From: Lunularia cruciata | Taxonomy: Eukaryota; Streptophyta; Marchantiopsida; Lunulariales; Lunulariaceae | Length of the DNA stretch: 64,000 bases | Reading direction: 5' to 3' | Assembly (NCBI GenBank): GCA_948567375.1 | Contig: OX419758.1 | Span: 65,315,965-65,379,964, forward strand | Part shown: positions 23,010-34,110 of the stretch, piece by piece | How the letters are laid out: every line of letters begins with the position of its first letter | Numbering within the stretch: the first letter of the stretch is position 1 | Notes under the pieces: model-generated | The model's database searches: none | What the model saw: only the letters and a program-made list of their open reading frames with translations | Told to the model about the DNA's origin: nothing | Translations under genes and position numbers: made by a program

Positions 23010-24763
23010 AAAGGCGGGCATCAAAGTGTCCAAAGACCCTCTGATGCCACGTTTTCCTGCAACTATCAGACAGTTGCGGAAATATGCATACAGTCAAACA
23101 AAAGCCAGATTGGGAAGGAAAGGAAATGCCCAATAAGTGCGGATTTCAGCTCTTCAAAAGCAGCTAGACTTATTGGTTTATCATCCCGTTAGGACAGCAT
23201 TTTCCACTGTTCATGTGCAAATAGGTGAATCTGTCGTCAGTCTCTCCTCGTTATGCTACCTTTAAGTCAATACAAAGAAGTTTATCAATTAATATTTAAC
23301 ATGTACACAGTCAAAGTGTTTAAACCATCTTTTATCAACTTTCAAAGCCTCCCTCAAATCACATCCAACGTGAATGCTGAAGCACGATCTAACATCAAAC
23401 GACTCCAAGCATGTATGGAGCCAAAAGTATTCGCGAAGGCTTTTAGAAAGCTTCATTACACGAAACCTCTCAGACACTACTCCAGCAGATGGACCTAAAA
23501 GGCCTACGAGAAAGATAAGTGCTGATAGAAAAAATTTGCAAAACACCAGATGTGGGCAGGCCGTCAGGAAAAAAAGCAACGATGGTCTCTACTGGACCAA
23601 AGTGAGCTCCTGGGCTGTAAAACCAAATACTAAAACAAGCCTGCTTTCAAACGGAGACCAATGACTGTAACGAGCTTCTTCTACACCTAACATATTGGTA
23701 TACGAGAACAGAAGCTGTTCTGGGAACGGGTTATCCAGAACTCATGAAGTGCAAATGATGGATAAGTAATATGTCCATGAATCACAATGCGAGACTAGTG
23801 TGAAAGCACTAAGGTAGCAGGCATCGAATGTAACCTATAGCAAAAGCATCATGGAAACAAATTGAAAATAACTGATGGTCAACAGACTAGTAAAGGACAT
23901 AACATAGTTCATACGAGCTTTTTCACACATTATGATAACTATTAAGAAACCATCAAACACATCCATCGCTATTTGTAATTATGGAAAAACAACATACATT
24001 CAAAAGTCATAGCCGGTCGGTTCCTTAAGCGCCCCAGATGCAAAACAAGAATCTAAATTCTCTATACATTGTTTCTTTTCCGCTAATGAGGATGAGCACC
24101 ATATACATGGGAAGTACAGGTAACCAGTGTCCACAGGACCTTTTTAGAATTTCCAAACAAGACCCTGGAAGCAGGAGGGGTACTCGACAGAGAACGGTAC
24201 ACAACCTTGCAGTCACCACGAGGAAAGACCCAGTCAGAAAATCGTTAGACTTACATGTTCCGGAAGTTCTCGTAAACTTGTAAACTTGCATCGCACTCGT
24301 GATTTCCGTGATTTTCAACGTCCTGCTTAGGTTTCTTCCCTAAAGCAGCAAAATCCTCCATCGTGTGCGATGCTCCATTCTGCATGGAAACGGAAAAATT
24401 TCAGAAACGAATACGGTTTAAGAGAACCCTGGACAAAATTCTGCACCTATATAAGAACCTCCAACTCTTAAGACACCATCTTCAACGTCCTACTCGTTGC
24501 AATATTCAGGACTAACAATCACACGGTATATGCCAACACCAATTCATCTTTGATTTACAGCTTGACACGTTTTAGTGTCTCTTCAGTTAGTGATAGATGC
24601 GCACTACCACGTGATATGTAAAACGCGAGGGTTCAAATCGTTTGACTAATTATGTACTATCTATTTGCTGCGTTCTAACAAATTCTTTTATGTGGTTCTG
24701 TACATTATGTGACTTTTTATTTATAATAACTTTTATCATCAAGCAACACTCTGACATTTGCAG
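23010..24763. repeat. Array unit 6: alpha then delta copy 2
   Basis: Alpha at 23010 passes near 23250 into delta (23290-24763), not into gamma. Within delta an epsilon core (CTGTTCTGGGAACGGGTTAT) lies near 23712. The same alpha-to-delta junction occurs at about 37880, so the joint arose once and was then copied. Confidence 0.78.
24255..24361 (-). pseudogene. Exon-like segment, delta copy 2 (frameshifted)
   Basis: Minus-strand ATG at 24361, MEDFAALGKKPKQDVENH..., ending before GTAAGT at the same place as the other delta copies. Here it is 107 nt, not 99, because of an 8-bp repeat-like insertion (CAAGTTTA motif), which shifts the frame before the donor. Confidence 0.3.
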
Positions 24764-26121
24764 AAAGGCGGGCATCAAAGTGTCCAGAGACCCTCTGATG
24801 CCACGTTTTCCTGCAACTATCAGACAGTTGCAGAAATATGCATACAGTCTAGCGAAAACCACATTGGGAAGAAAAGGCAACGCCAAATAAGTACGGATTT
24901 CAGCTCTCCAAAAGCAGCTAGACTTATTGGTTTATCATCCCCTTCAGAGGGCATTTCCTACAGTTCATGTCCAAACACGTGAATCTGTCGTCAGACCCCG
25001 TCATACTGCTATCAGTATGTCAAATGCAAAGAAAACTATCAATCCATAGTCTGACGTATAGGAAATGAGAGCACAAGCTGTTGGACGAAAGAGAGATCCA
25101 GAACCACTAAGTGCACATCAACTGCACATTGAATATAAGCATGAATGGGTCTAAATCGAAATGAATAGCAACTCAGGAAATGGAAATTAATAGAAATTAA
25201 GAGAAACGAACAATACGAAGGTAAGCCGCAACAAATACATAATTGAAACATCTAATGAATAACACCTGCAGAGAACTAGTACGCATCGTGTAAACACAAG
25301 CAAAGAGCAAGATACAAAAGCAGATGTTGAGGATGGGTAGGGTGGAGCAAAGTTGGAGAGACGAGGGTGTGGTTTTGGAGGGGTGGGAGCGAAGCAGAGT
25401 GAACTGGGTATGACGATATGAAGCAGAGGCCTTCCAACAAACGGGGGATCCAGAACGCATTAAATGCATGTAAAGCGCATCTGAGATGTAACCATGATAA
25501 GGACCGGAAAAGATAAGTGCTGGTGGAAAACTTCTATGGAACACCAGATGTGGTCAGGCCGTCAAGAAACAAAGAAAATAGTGGCCTCTATTGGACCGAA
25601 GCGAGCTATGAGCCTGTCAAACCAAATATTAAAGCAAGTTTGCTTCCAAACGGGTACAACGAGCTTCTTCCATATACTACATAGACTCTGACAATTTAAG
25701 ATACTGACGCACAATTTCTCCATGGCTGTCAGTTACATTGAGAACCCTTGACATTCACGTGAGAACTATCCAGTCTAAGAGGCTGAAAAGTGATCAGTTC
25801 CTCTTAACTCCTGAGAGCGATAGGGGCTGTGCGGGTCGGAACTGAAATTGGAATAACCGGTTAAGGATTTGAGGAGAAACTAGCCGCTGTAAGGGACTCA
25901 TGACTAATCGTTTCCTCTTGTAAAGCAAGAAAATAACTTTAAGACATGTACGACACACAATTGGTGGCTTTACTTTGTTTTTATATATTGGAAAACGAAA
26001 TAAATTCTATATTATTTACTTTGCTCGGTTCTAAGAAAACTTTTTACAAGGTTCATACACTATTTGACTGCTTATTTAATAAATCAATTTTAGCTATCAA
26101 GCAACAATCTGACACTTGCAG
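24764..26121. repeat. Array unit 7 (alpha-gamma-beta)
   Basis: Alpha 24764 (with the fully paired CTGCAACT/AGTTGCAG hairpin), gamma 25000-25300 with GAAGGTAAGCC, a GGTGGGAGCGAAGC-type stretch and core near 25430, then beta to 26121. The right part closely resembles 18365-18980, so units 2 and 7 are sisters. Confidence 0.78.
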
Positions 26122-26734
26122 AAAATGTAACGCCAGAGTGTCCAAAGATCCTCTGATGCCGCGTTTTCTGCAACTATCGAATATTTGCAGAAATATGCGT
26201 AGAGTCAAGAAAATAACTATAGCAAGAAGAAAGGAAACACAAAATAAGTACGGATTGCAGCTCTTCAAAGACAGCTAGACTTATTAGTTTATCATTCCTT
26301 TAGGACAGCATTACATACAGTTCATGTCCAAACACGTAAGTCTGCTTCCAAACGTAAACATATGGGTGCAACGAGCTTCTTCCACACATTATATAGACTT
26401 TGACAATTGAAGGTAATGACGCAAAAGTTCTCCATACTGTCAACTACATTGAGAACCCTAAACATTTACGGGAGAAGTGTCCATTGTAAGAGACTGAACA
26501 GAATTCAGTTCCTTAACTCCTGAGTGCAATAGGGGTTGTGCGGGTCAGAACTGAAATTGGAACAATCCAGGGGTATCGAGCATTTGACGGGGAAACTAAC
26601 AGCTGATTACTTTCTCTTGTTAAGTAAGAAACCAGCCTCTAGACATATACGGCATATATAAATGGCAGCTTCAGTTGTCTCAGTTATATGTGTTGTCTCA
26701 GTTTTCTCTATTTGTATTGCTTCAGTTTTAAATT
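26122..26734. repeat. Array unit 8 (diverged alpha, beta)
   Basis: Diverged alpha (AAAATGTAACGCCAGAGTGTCC) followed directly by beta without gamma, as in unit 3. It ends at AAATTATATTGGTATACGAGA, where the epsilon-rich zone starts. Confidence 0.72.
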
Positions 26735-27424
26735 ATATTGGTATACGAGAACAGAAGCCATTCTGGGAATGGGTTATCCAGAACTCATGAAATGCCAATG
26801 ATCGATAAGCAATACTTCCATGAATCACAATGCTAGAGTAGAGTTAAATCCTTAAGGTAGAATGCATCAAATGTAACCTGCAGCAAAGGCATAATTCAAA
26901 CAAATTGAGAATAACAGATGGCCAATGGACTAGTAAAGATCGTGAAACCGAGAGTATCTATGCAAACGATAGCGAGGAATAGGAAACATGATGTAAGAGC
27001 CCGCCAGTAAGCAGTGCGTGAACGAAGATAAGAACGTGGGCTGGAGTCAGGTAGGAACACTGTAGACACGAGAGGTCGAAGCAGGAAGCAGTCATGTACT
27101 TGGTATATATCAGTAATCATGTCACAGTGTCGATACATCAACAGCAGAAAGCGTCCTAAGCTTCCCAAACCCCAAAAGGTATGAGGACTGAGATTTACCC
27201 CTACAAGCTCTATGTCAACATAGTTTAGTAACGGGAGCAGAAGCCGTTCGAAGAATGGGGGACCCAGAGACCACTAAGTAGAGACAAAGAACGTGCATAT
27301 GAAGCACAGATGAAATGCAAGCATGACCTTAAGCAAATAGAATTGAAGTGAATCTAAGCAAGGAAATACATAACTAAAGATAAGCGGAAGTGATAGAATG
27401 CAAGAACTGGAATTTGATATATTT

Positions 27425-27589
27425 TGTTAAATTAGGTAATCTCTAGTTTAGGGACTTCTGTGTGCAATTAGGAATGTTTGTCCTGGTGAGACTAGGAAAG
27501 CTGAGTGCTAGGATGTCTGATACAGCAGAAGTTAGAATGCCTGAGAATAGACCATCTATTTCAAAGAACAGGAACAAAGGCTCTCATCA
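27425..27589 (+). repeat. Solo LTR, family S, internally deleted
   Basis: 165 bp keeping both LTR ends (TGTTAAATTAGGTAATCTC and GGCTCTCATCA) but lacking most of the middle, including the TATA region. Flanks TATTT (27420-27424) and CATTT (27590-27594) look like a TSD with one change. Confidence 0.8.
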
Positions 27590-28638
27590 CATTTCATAAA
27601 TAACACCTTGATACATCATTGAAGATAACAAAGAAACAACAACAGCAGCAGATTATGTATCTGGAATTGAAAGTAGAGGAAAATCATTGAGCGAGTAGAA
27701 AGGTCCAATCGAAAGACAAGGAGAAACAAAGGCGAGTAGGAAAAAACATAGCTTTAGTGGGGGATGGGCGGGGAGGAGCAGATGGTATCTTGGATGGGCT
27801 GGAGCGAAGCATGAGAGGACTGGACATGAGGAGATGAGAGCAGAAGCCTTTCGAGGAACGGGGGATCCAGAACGTAAACATGATATTGAGAAATGAGAAC
27901 AGAAGCCGTTCCGGGAGATCCAGGACTCATTGAATGCAAATGAGATGCATGATATGTAATGTATACAAAAAATGTGCAAGACGAAATTAATATAAAACTG
28001 GGAAAGGAGATGAAATGGAAACAACTGATCGAATGTAAGCAGAAGTAAACGCCATCTAGAAACAATTAAAGAGCAACATTTGTACACCAATAGCATGCCT
28101 CGGATAAACGGTAACAGATAAACAGCACATGTAGAGAAATCAACGCTCAACGGGGAAACACCGACCTAACGAGCTAGATGAGAAAGATAAGTTAATGTGA
28201 TGTCGGGAATCGTGTAGAAGCCATGAAATCGACAGTAGAGGAAGATGGTCGAGTCAGGATGAGTATTAAATCCATAAAGGAGATTAAGTAAATTTAACAG
28301 CTAAATCGAATGTGAACTGAAGTAAAGGCATAATAGCAACATATCGAGAGCAGCACATGTATAAAACTAGTAAGCATCGTGCAATCGGTAACATGTATGT
28401 CACGAAATATTATACATCAGGTAATCGACCACCTACCTACAAGAGGACAGGGCATAGAGAAATGAGGACAGAAGCCGTTCGATGAAAGGGAGATCCAGAA
28501 CTCATTGAATGCAAATGAGATGCAAGATATGTAATATATACAAGAAGACAGGGTATGAGGACATGAGAAAAAAAGCAGTTTGCTGGACGGCCTCTAGGGG
28601 GATGCAGAGCGAAGCGTTATATGTAGAGTATATCACAG

Positions 28639-28657
28639 CATGCGCTATGAACGCATG
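28639..28657 (+). ncRNA. Covarying hairpin, copy F
   Basis: CATGCG (28639-28644), loop CTATGAA, CGCATG (28652-28657); a perfect 6-bp stem. GTCC follows at 28659-28662, but the 5' AGGAC partner of the outer stem is lost in this copy. Confidence 0.45.
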
Positions 28658-30097
28658 AGTCCCAATGCAACTAAACAACAGAGGGAAGGAGAAGGCGGTC
28701 ATTGTACATTGCCATCACCTCCACAAAAGCACTCTGACTTCATAGTGCCTAGATATAGGGAAATGAGAACAGAAGCTGTTCGAGGAATGGGAGATCCAGA
28801 ACTCATTTGAATGCAAATGAGATGCATGATATGGAATGTATACAAAAGATGTGATAATCGAAACTAGTACAAAACTGGGAAAGGAGATGAAATGCAAACA
28901 CCTGATCGAACGTAAGCAGAAGTAAACGCAACCTAGAAACATTTAAAGAGCTACACCTATATTCAAGTAGCATACATCGAATAAATGGTGACAGATAAAC
29001 AGCGCATGTAGAGACATAAACTCAAAGGGGCATCGTCGACTTAACGAGCCAGACGAGAAACATTAAGTTAATCTGAAGTTGGCAATCGTGTAGAAGCCTT
29101 GAAATCGAAAGTCGTGGAAGATCCATGAGTCAGGCAGACCCAGAGTTAGGAAATCGCTCAGTGAACGGTGGAAGTAGAGCGAAGCGTTAGAGGACTGGAT
29201 ATGAGAGATGAGAACAGAAGCAGTTCGATGGTAATCAACGGCAACAGGATAGATCGACAGAAAGTTAAGCACCGACGTGAGAGATGAAGAGAAGGTAAAA
29301 ACCTGCAACGAAACCGTTAATCCGGATGAAAACGAACAGTAAAGGACTCGTAAATTGTATCAAGAACAAATTGTAAATTGAAGACCCTAAGAGTAGCCGA
29401 AGGAGCCATAGAGGACTAGATTTTGGTAGATGAGAGCAGAAGCTGTTCCAGGAACGGGTGATCCAGAACTCATTAAATGCATATGAAAGGTAACCAAGAT
29501 ATGCTCAATACGATAAGAGTGATAAATCCCTAAAGTAAAATGCAGCAAATGTAACCTGAAGCAAAGGCATAATAGCAACATAACGAGAATAACATATCTA
29601 TATATAGGTATACAAGAACAGATGCCGTTCCCAGAACGGGTTATCCAAAACTCATAAGGTGCAAATGATCGATAAGCAAGATGTACATAATTGACAATGC
29701 TAGAATAGTGAAAAATCCATAAAGTAGAATGCATTGAATGTAACTTGAAGCAAAGGCATAATTGAAACAAATTGAGAATAACATATGGCAAACAGACTAG
29801 TAAACCATCATGAAATTGAGAACTCTATGCAAACAACTGCGAGAAATAGGTAACGCTATGTAAAAGACTGCCAGTAAGCAGTGCGTGAATGATAAAAATA
29901 AAAAAGGTGGGCTGGAGTCGGGTAGGAACACTGTATACACAAGAGGTCCCATGAATCAGGCAAAGAGCGAAGGAAAAATAATAGGGAGGGAATTAGCTGG
30001 GGAATGGAGGAGTGGAACAATGCAAGAGCTATAGGATGGTGTGGCTGCAGAAACCAGTCGAAGTGTAACAGGGTAGGTAACGAGGGCGAAGTGAAAA

Positions 30098-30148
30098 AGG
30101 ACAGGATATAAAGTATATCACAACAAGCGCTATGGATGCTTGAGTCCT
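30098..30148 (+). ncRNA. Covarying hairpin/three-way junction, copy B
   Basis: Outer stem AGGAC/GTCCT (30098-30102, 30144-30148). Hairpin 1 is GATATA-aag-TATATC (30105-30119). Hairpin 2 is CAAGCG (30124-30129), loop CTATGGA, TGCTTG (30137-30142). The loop-closing pair is G-U on the plus strand (A-C if read on the minus strand), which favours a plus-strand RNA. Confidence 0.5.
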
Positions 30149-31331
30149 GAGACGCTAAACAGCAAAGGGGAAGCAGAAGGCGGCCATAGTAAACCTTCAC
30201 GAAAACACCTGCGACTTCATCAGTGCCTCACGCAGTGCCGAAGTAGCTGAGCAATTGTCAGTACCCCTCATACCGAGTTTTTGCTCGAAAACTCATGAGT
30301 GCCAAGGCAAACTCGGTTGCTCCCCTAAAGTGCCGCTCAAAAGTAATGGGAATGTCAAAAAGAACAGAGGTGGAAGGGTGGAAAGCAAGGGCAAGCAAAA
30401 GTGCAGGCACGCACTTAAGCGCTGGAGTCTTAGCAGTATAATGAGGATCAGTCCAGAAAGAAAAGAATCCAGATGAGTAAGATGAGGGAAGAAATCGAGA
30501 CATACCTGATGGATCCCTGAAATCAAAAACATTCATTAGTAGAGAGAAAGTCCAGGACACAACAATGAGAAAGAGTCAAGCAGAGGTTTGCTAGTGATAC
30601 GAGAGTGGAGCAAGAAAACTTCAGCGCTGCACGAGTCAACTGAAGCGGGAAAAGCAGAGGTGAAGTGAATGAAGGTGAAGTATACAGTATATATATGAAT
30701 TCAGAAGTCAAGAAGAACTCCCAAAGAACAGTATGGTATACAGGCCTCCTGGAAAAAGATAAATCCCTAAAGTAAAATGCAGCAAATGTAACCTGAAGCA
30801 AAGGCATAATAGCAACATTTCGAGAATAACATATCTATATATATTGGTATACGAGAACAGAAGCCGTTCTGGGAAAGGGTTATCCAGAACTCATGAAGTG
30901 CAAATGATCGTAAGCAATATGTACATGAATTACAATGCTAGAGTAGTGTGAAATCCCTAAGGTAAATTGCATCGAATGTAACCTGCAGCAAAAGCATAAT
31001 TGAAACAAATTGAGAATAACCAATGGCCAACGGACTAATAAAGAACATGAAATCAAGAGCATCTATGCAAACAATAGCGAGGAATAGGAAACGTGATGTA
31101 AGAGCCCGCCAGTAAGCAGTGCATGAACAAAGATGAAGAACGGGGGCTGGAGTCAGGTAGGAACAATGCAGGAACGAGAGGGCGAAGCTGGAAGCAGTCA
31201 AAGAGCGAAGGGAAAAGACTAGGGAGGGAATTAGTTGGGGAATGTAGGAGTGGAACAAAACAAGAGTTCTCAGATGATGTGGCTGCAAAAATGGGTGGAT
31301 GTGTAAAAGGGTAACGAGAGCGAAGCGTAAG

Positions 31332-31382
31332 AGGACAGGATATAAAGAATATCACAACCAGCGCTATGGACGCTGGAGTCCT
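31332..31382 (+). ncRNA. Covarying hairpin/three-way junction, copy A
   Basis: Outer stem AGGAC/GTCCT (31332-31336, 31378-31382). Hairpin 1 is GATAT-aaaga-ATATC (31339-31353). Hairpin 2 is CCAGCG (31358-31363), loop CTATGGA, CGCTGG (31371-31376). A truncated seventh copy near 32050 has lost its 5' arm through a deletion. Confidence 0.5.
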
Positions 31383-32110
31383 GAGATGCTAAACAGCTAA
31401 GGGAAGCAGAAGGTGGCCATAGTAAACCTCCGAGAAAACACCTGTGACTTCATCAGTGCCTCACGCAGTGCCGAAGTAGCTGAGCAATTGTCAGTACCCC
31501 TCGTACCTTTACCTCGTACCTTCAGTTTTAAATTATATAGGTCTGTGAGAGCAGAAGCCGCTCTGGGAACGGGTTATCCAGAACTCATGAAGTGCAAATG
31601 ATCGATAAGCAATATATACATGAATCACAATGCTAGAGTAGTGTTAAATCCCTAAGGTAGAATGCATGGAATGTAACCTGCAGCAAAGGCAAATTCAAAC
31701 AAATTGAGAATGAGAGAATGCATTGAATGTAACCTGCAGCATAGGCATAATGCAAACAAATTGAGAACAACAGGTGGCCAATGGACTAGTAAAGAACGTG
31801 AAATCGAGAGCATCTATGCAAATGATAGCAGGAATTGGGAACATAATGTAAGAGCCCGCCAGTAAGCAGTGCGTGAACGAAGATTAAGGACGTGGGCTGG
31901 TGTCAGGTAGGAACACTGTAGACATGAGAGGTCAAAGCAGGAAGCAGTCAAACAGGGAAGGGAAAATACTATGGAGGGAGGGAATTAGTTGGGGAATGGA
32001 GGAGTGGAACAAAACAAGAGTTCTCGGATGATGTGGCTGCAGAAACGAGAGCCGCTATGGACGCTGGGGTCCTGAGTTTTAAATTATATACTAATTCCTG
32101 AGCTTCAGTT

Positions 32111-32820
32111 TTAAATTATATACTAATTGCTATGCTCCGTTATAACAAATTCTTTTGTGGTTTTCTAAACTATGTGATTGTTCGTTTACAACAGATTTGA
32201 TTTATCAAGCAACACTCTGACGCTTGCAGGAAGGCGGGCATCAAAGTGTCCAAAGACACTCTGATGCAGGACTTCTTGCAAATATCAGAGAGTTGCGGAA
32301 ATATGCATATAGTCAAGGAAAAACCATATTGGGAAGGAAAGAAAACGCCACATAAGTACGGATTTCAGCTCTTCAAACCCAGCTAGACTTATTGGTTTAT
32401 CATCCCGTTAGTACAGCATTTCCTACTGTTCATGTGCAAACACGTGAATCTGTCGTCAGTCTCTCGTCATTCTGCTATCAGTATGTCAAATGCAAACAAG
32501 ACAATCAATTCCCAGTCTCACATATAGGCCATGAGTGCAGAAGCTGTTGGAAGAACGAGAGATCCAGAACCCACTAAGTGCATATGAACTGCAGATAAAA
32601 TATAAGCATGAATGTGTGCAAATCGAAATGAATAGCAGCCCAGGGAACGGATATTCATGGAAATTAAGAGAGACTGACAATAACAAGGTGAGCCGCAACA
32701 AAGACATAATTGAAACATCTCATGAATACACCTGCAGAGAACTAGTACGCATCGTGGAACCACAAGCAACACGCGATCGATTAAGCATCTCAAATAGAAA
32801 GTCGGGTAGGAACCATGAAT
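32111..32820. repeat. Array unit 9 (alpha, gamma)
   Basis: A short beta tail (CTATGCTCCGTTATAACAAAT), alpha at 32230 and gamma (about 32480-32800) with ACAAGGTGAGCCGCAACAAA. Its alpha is closest to the copy at 20470: both have GACACTCTGATGCA in place of GACCCTCTGATGCC. It is therefore probably a transposed or unequally exchanged copy of that unit. Confidence 0.75.
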
Positions 32821-33829
32821 AGAGACATATCGAGGAAAGAGATATTTAGAAATGAGGACAGAAGCCGTACAAGGAACGGGAGATCCAGATCTCCTTGAAT
32901 GCAGATGAAATGCATGATATGTAATGTATACAAACAATGTGCAGGACGAAATTAGTATAAAACCGGGAACGGAGATGAAATGGAAACAACTGATCGAATG
33001 TAAGCAGAAGTAAGCGCCATCTAGAAACAATTAAAGATCGAAAAGGCAACCGCGTAAAGAGTCCGACTTGTATACCAATAACATGCATCAAATAAACAGC
33101 AATAGATAAACAGCGCGTGTAGAGGAAAAAGCCTCAATGGGCAACGACGACCTAACGAGCCAGAGGAGAAAGATTAAGTTAATCTGAGGTCGGGAATCGT
33201 GTAGAAGCCATGAAATCAACAGTCGAGTCAGGCAGACTAAGAGTATGAAACCGCTCAGAGAACGGGGAAGTAGAGCAAGGCGTTAGAAGACTGGATATAG
33301 AGAAATGAGGACAGAAGCCGTCCAATGAACGGGGGATCCAGAACTCACTGAATGCAAATGCGATTCAAGATATGTAAACTATACCTGATAAAGAACATTT
33401 GAATGAAATAACGCAAAAGTAAATATAACCAGGAAGAGAACTCATGGCAACCCGTATAACTGATAGCATATATCCAAGTTGCATGCATCGAATAAACAGA
33501 AACAGAGCACCCTAATAGATAGAGGACGAGCATCATCGAAAGAAAGCCTGAGTAAATGTAACGTGGAAACAATCAGAAGCGACCCCTATCTCCAAGTTAC
33601 ATGCAACGACAAAGCCAAAACAGAGCACCCATATAAGTACAGAAATAAAACCCAACAGGAAGAACAGCAGACAGAGACAAACAGGAGTCGAGAGTCAAGT
33701 AGAAGTCTGGAAATCGCAATTTGTGGAAGATCTGAGACACAGAAATCAACAGTCGTGGAAGATGAAAGTGTCTGAGGAGCAGGAGTATGAAATCGTTCAG
33801 AGAACGTGGGAAGACAAGCGAGGCATCGC

Positions 33830-33878
33830 AGGACAGGATAAAATATATCGTAGGAAGTGCTATGGACACTTGAGTCCT
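33830..33878 (+). ncRNA. Covarying hairpin/three-way junction, copy C
   Basis: Outer stem AGGAC/GTCCT (33830-33834, 33874-33878). Hairpin 1 is GATA-aaata-TATC (33837-33849). Hairpin 2 is AAGTG (33855-33859), loop CTATGGA, CACTT (33867-33871), 5 bp; the sixth position is G opposite G. Confidence 0.5.
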
Positions 33879-34068
33879 GAGATACAAAAACAACTGAGCG
33901 AAGCAGAAGGCGACCATAGTACACCTCCACGAAAGCACATGTGACTTCATCAGTGCCTCAAGCAGTGCTGAAGTAGCTGAGCAAGTGTCAGTACCCCTTG
34001 TACCGAGTTTCTGCTTGAAAACTCATGAGTGCCAAGGCACTCGTGAGCACTCACCCCGTTAGAAGACT

Positions 34069-34110
34069 GGACAGAGTATATCGCAGCATGTGCTATGAAC
34101 ACATGAGTCC
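34069..34110 (+). ncRNA. Covarying hairpin, copy D
   Basis: Outer stem GGAC/GTCC (34069-34072, 34107-34110). Hairpin 2 is CATGTG (34087-34092), loop CTATGAA, CACATG (34100-34105). Hairpin 1 is not formed in this copy. Confidence 0.47.

Larger units (their letters stand above)
26735..32110. repeat. Epsilon/zeta/eta-rich zone of array
   Basis: About 5.4 kb made of diverged relatives of gamma. Cores of the form GAGAxCAGAAGCCGTTC-N3-GAACGGG-GATCCAGAACTCAT occur near 26750, 27235, 27840, 27895, 28465, 28765, 29215, 29425, 29618, 30850 and 31550. Most cores lead into an ATGTAACCTGCAGCAAAGGC (epsilon), CGTAAGCAGAAGTAAACGC (zeta) or GTAACCTGAAGCAAAGGC (eta) block. Epsilon copies continue into CCGCCAGTAAGCAGTGCGTG, GGGAATTAGTTGGGGAATG, the covarying hairpin and GCCGAAGTAGCTGAGCAA. 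Open frames on the minus strand repeat a SGSPVP-x-TASALIS peptide because they cross the same core. Confidence 0.75.

Noticed and set aside
24600..24650. Pol III B box in delta (GGGTTCAAATCG)
   Set aside because: The motif is B-box-like, but no matching A box at the usual distance is seen and the other delta copies change it (GAGTTCAAATCG, GGGTTTAAATGG).
27653..28150. 165-aa minus-strand open frame and similar frames in the epsilon zone
   Set aside because: Their shared SGSPVP-x-TASALIS peptide is explained by the repeated DNA core. Frames are not maintained between copies and no domain is present.
30098..30148. tRNA or tRNA-derived SINE
   Set aside because: The 7-nt loop CTATGGA on a 5-6-bp stem resembles an anticodon arm, but no D-arm with GG, no T-arm (GTTCRA) and no acceptor stem are found at the right distances.
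31332..31382. Hammerhead ribozyme
   Set aside because: A GAGTCC word and three helices recall a hammerhead, but the CUGAUGA and GAAA core strands and a cleavage triplet at the junction are missing.
28639..34110. Helitron 3' end (hairpin followed by CTRR)
   Set aside because: GTCCTGAG or GTCCTAAA after the hairpin gives a CTRR, but homology between copies continues well beyond it, so it is not a terminus. No 5' TC end or A/T insertion site was found.
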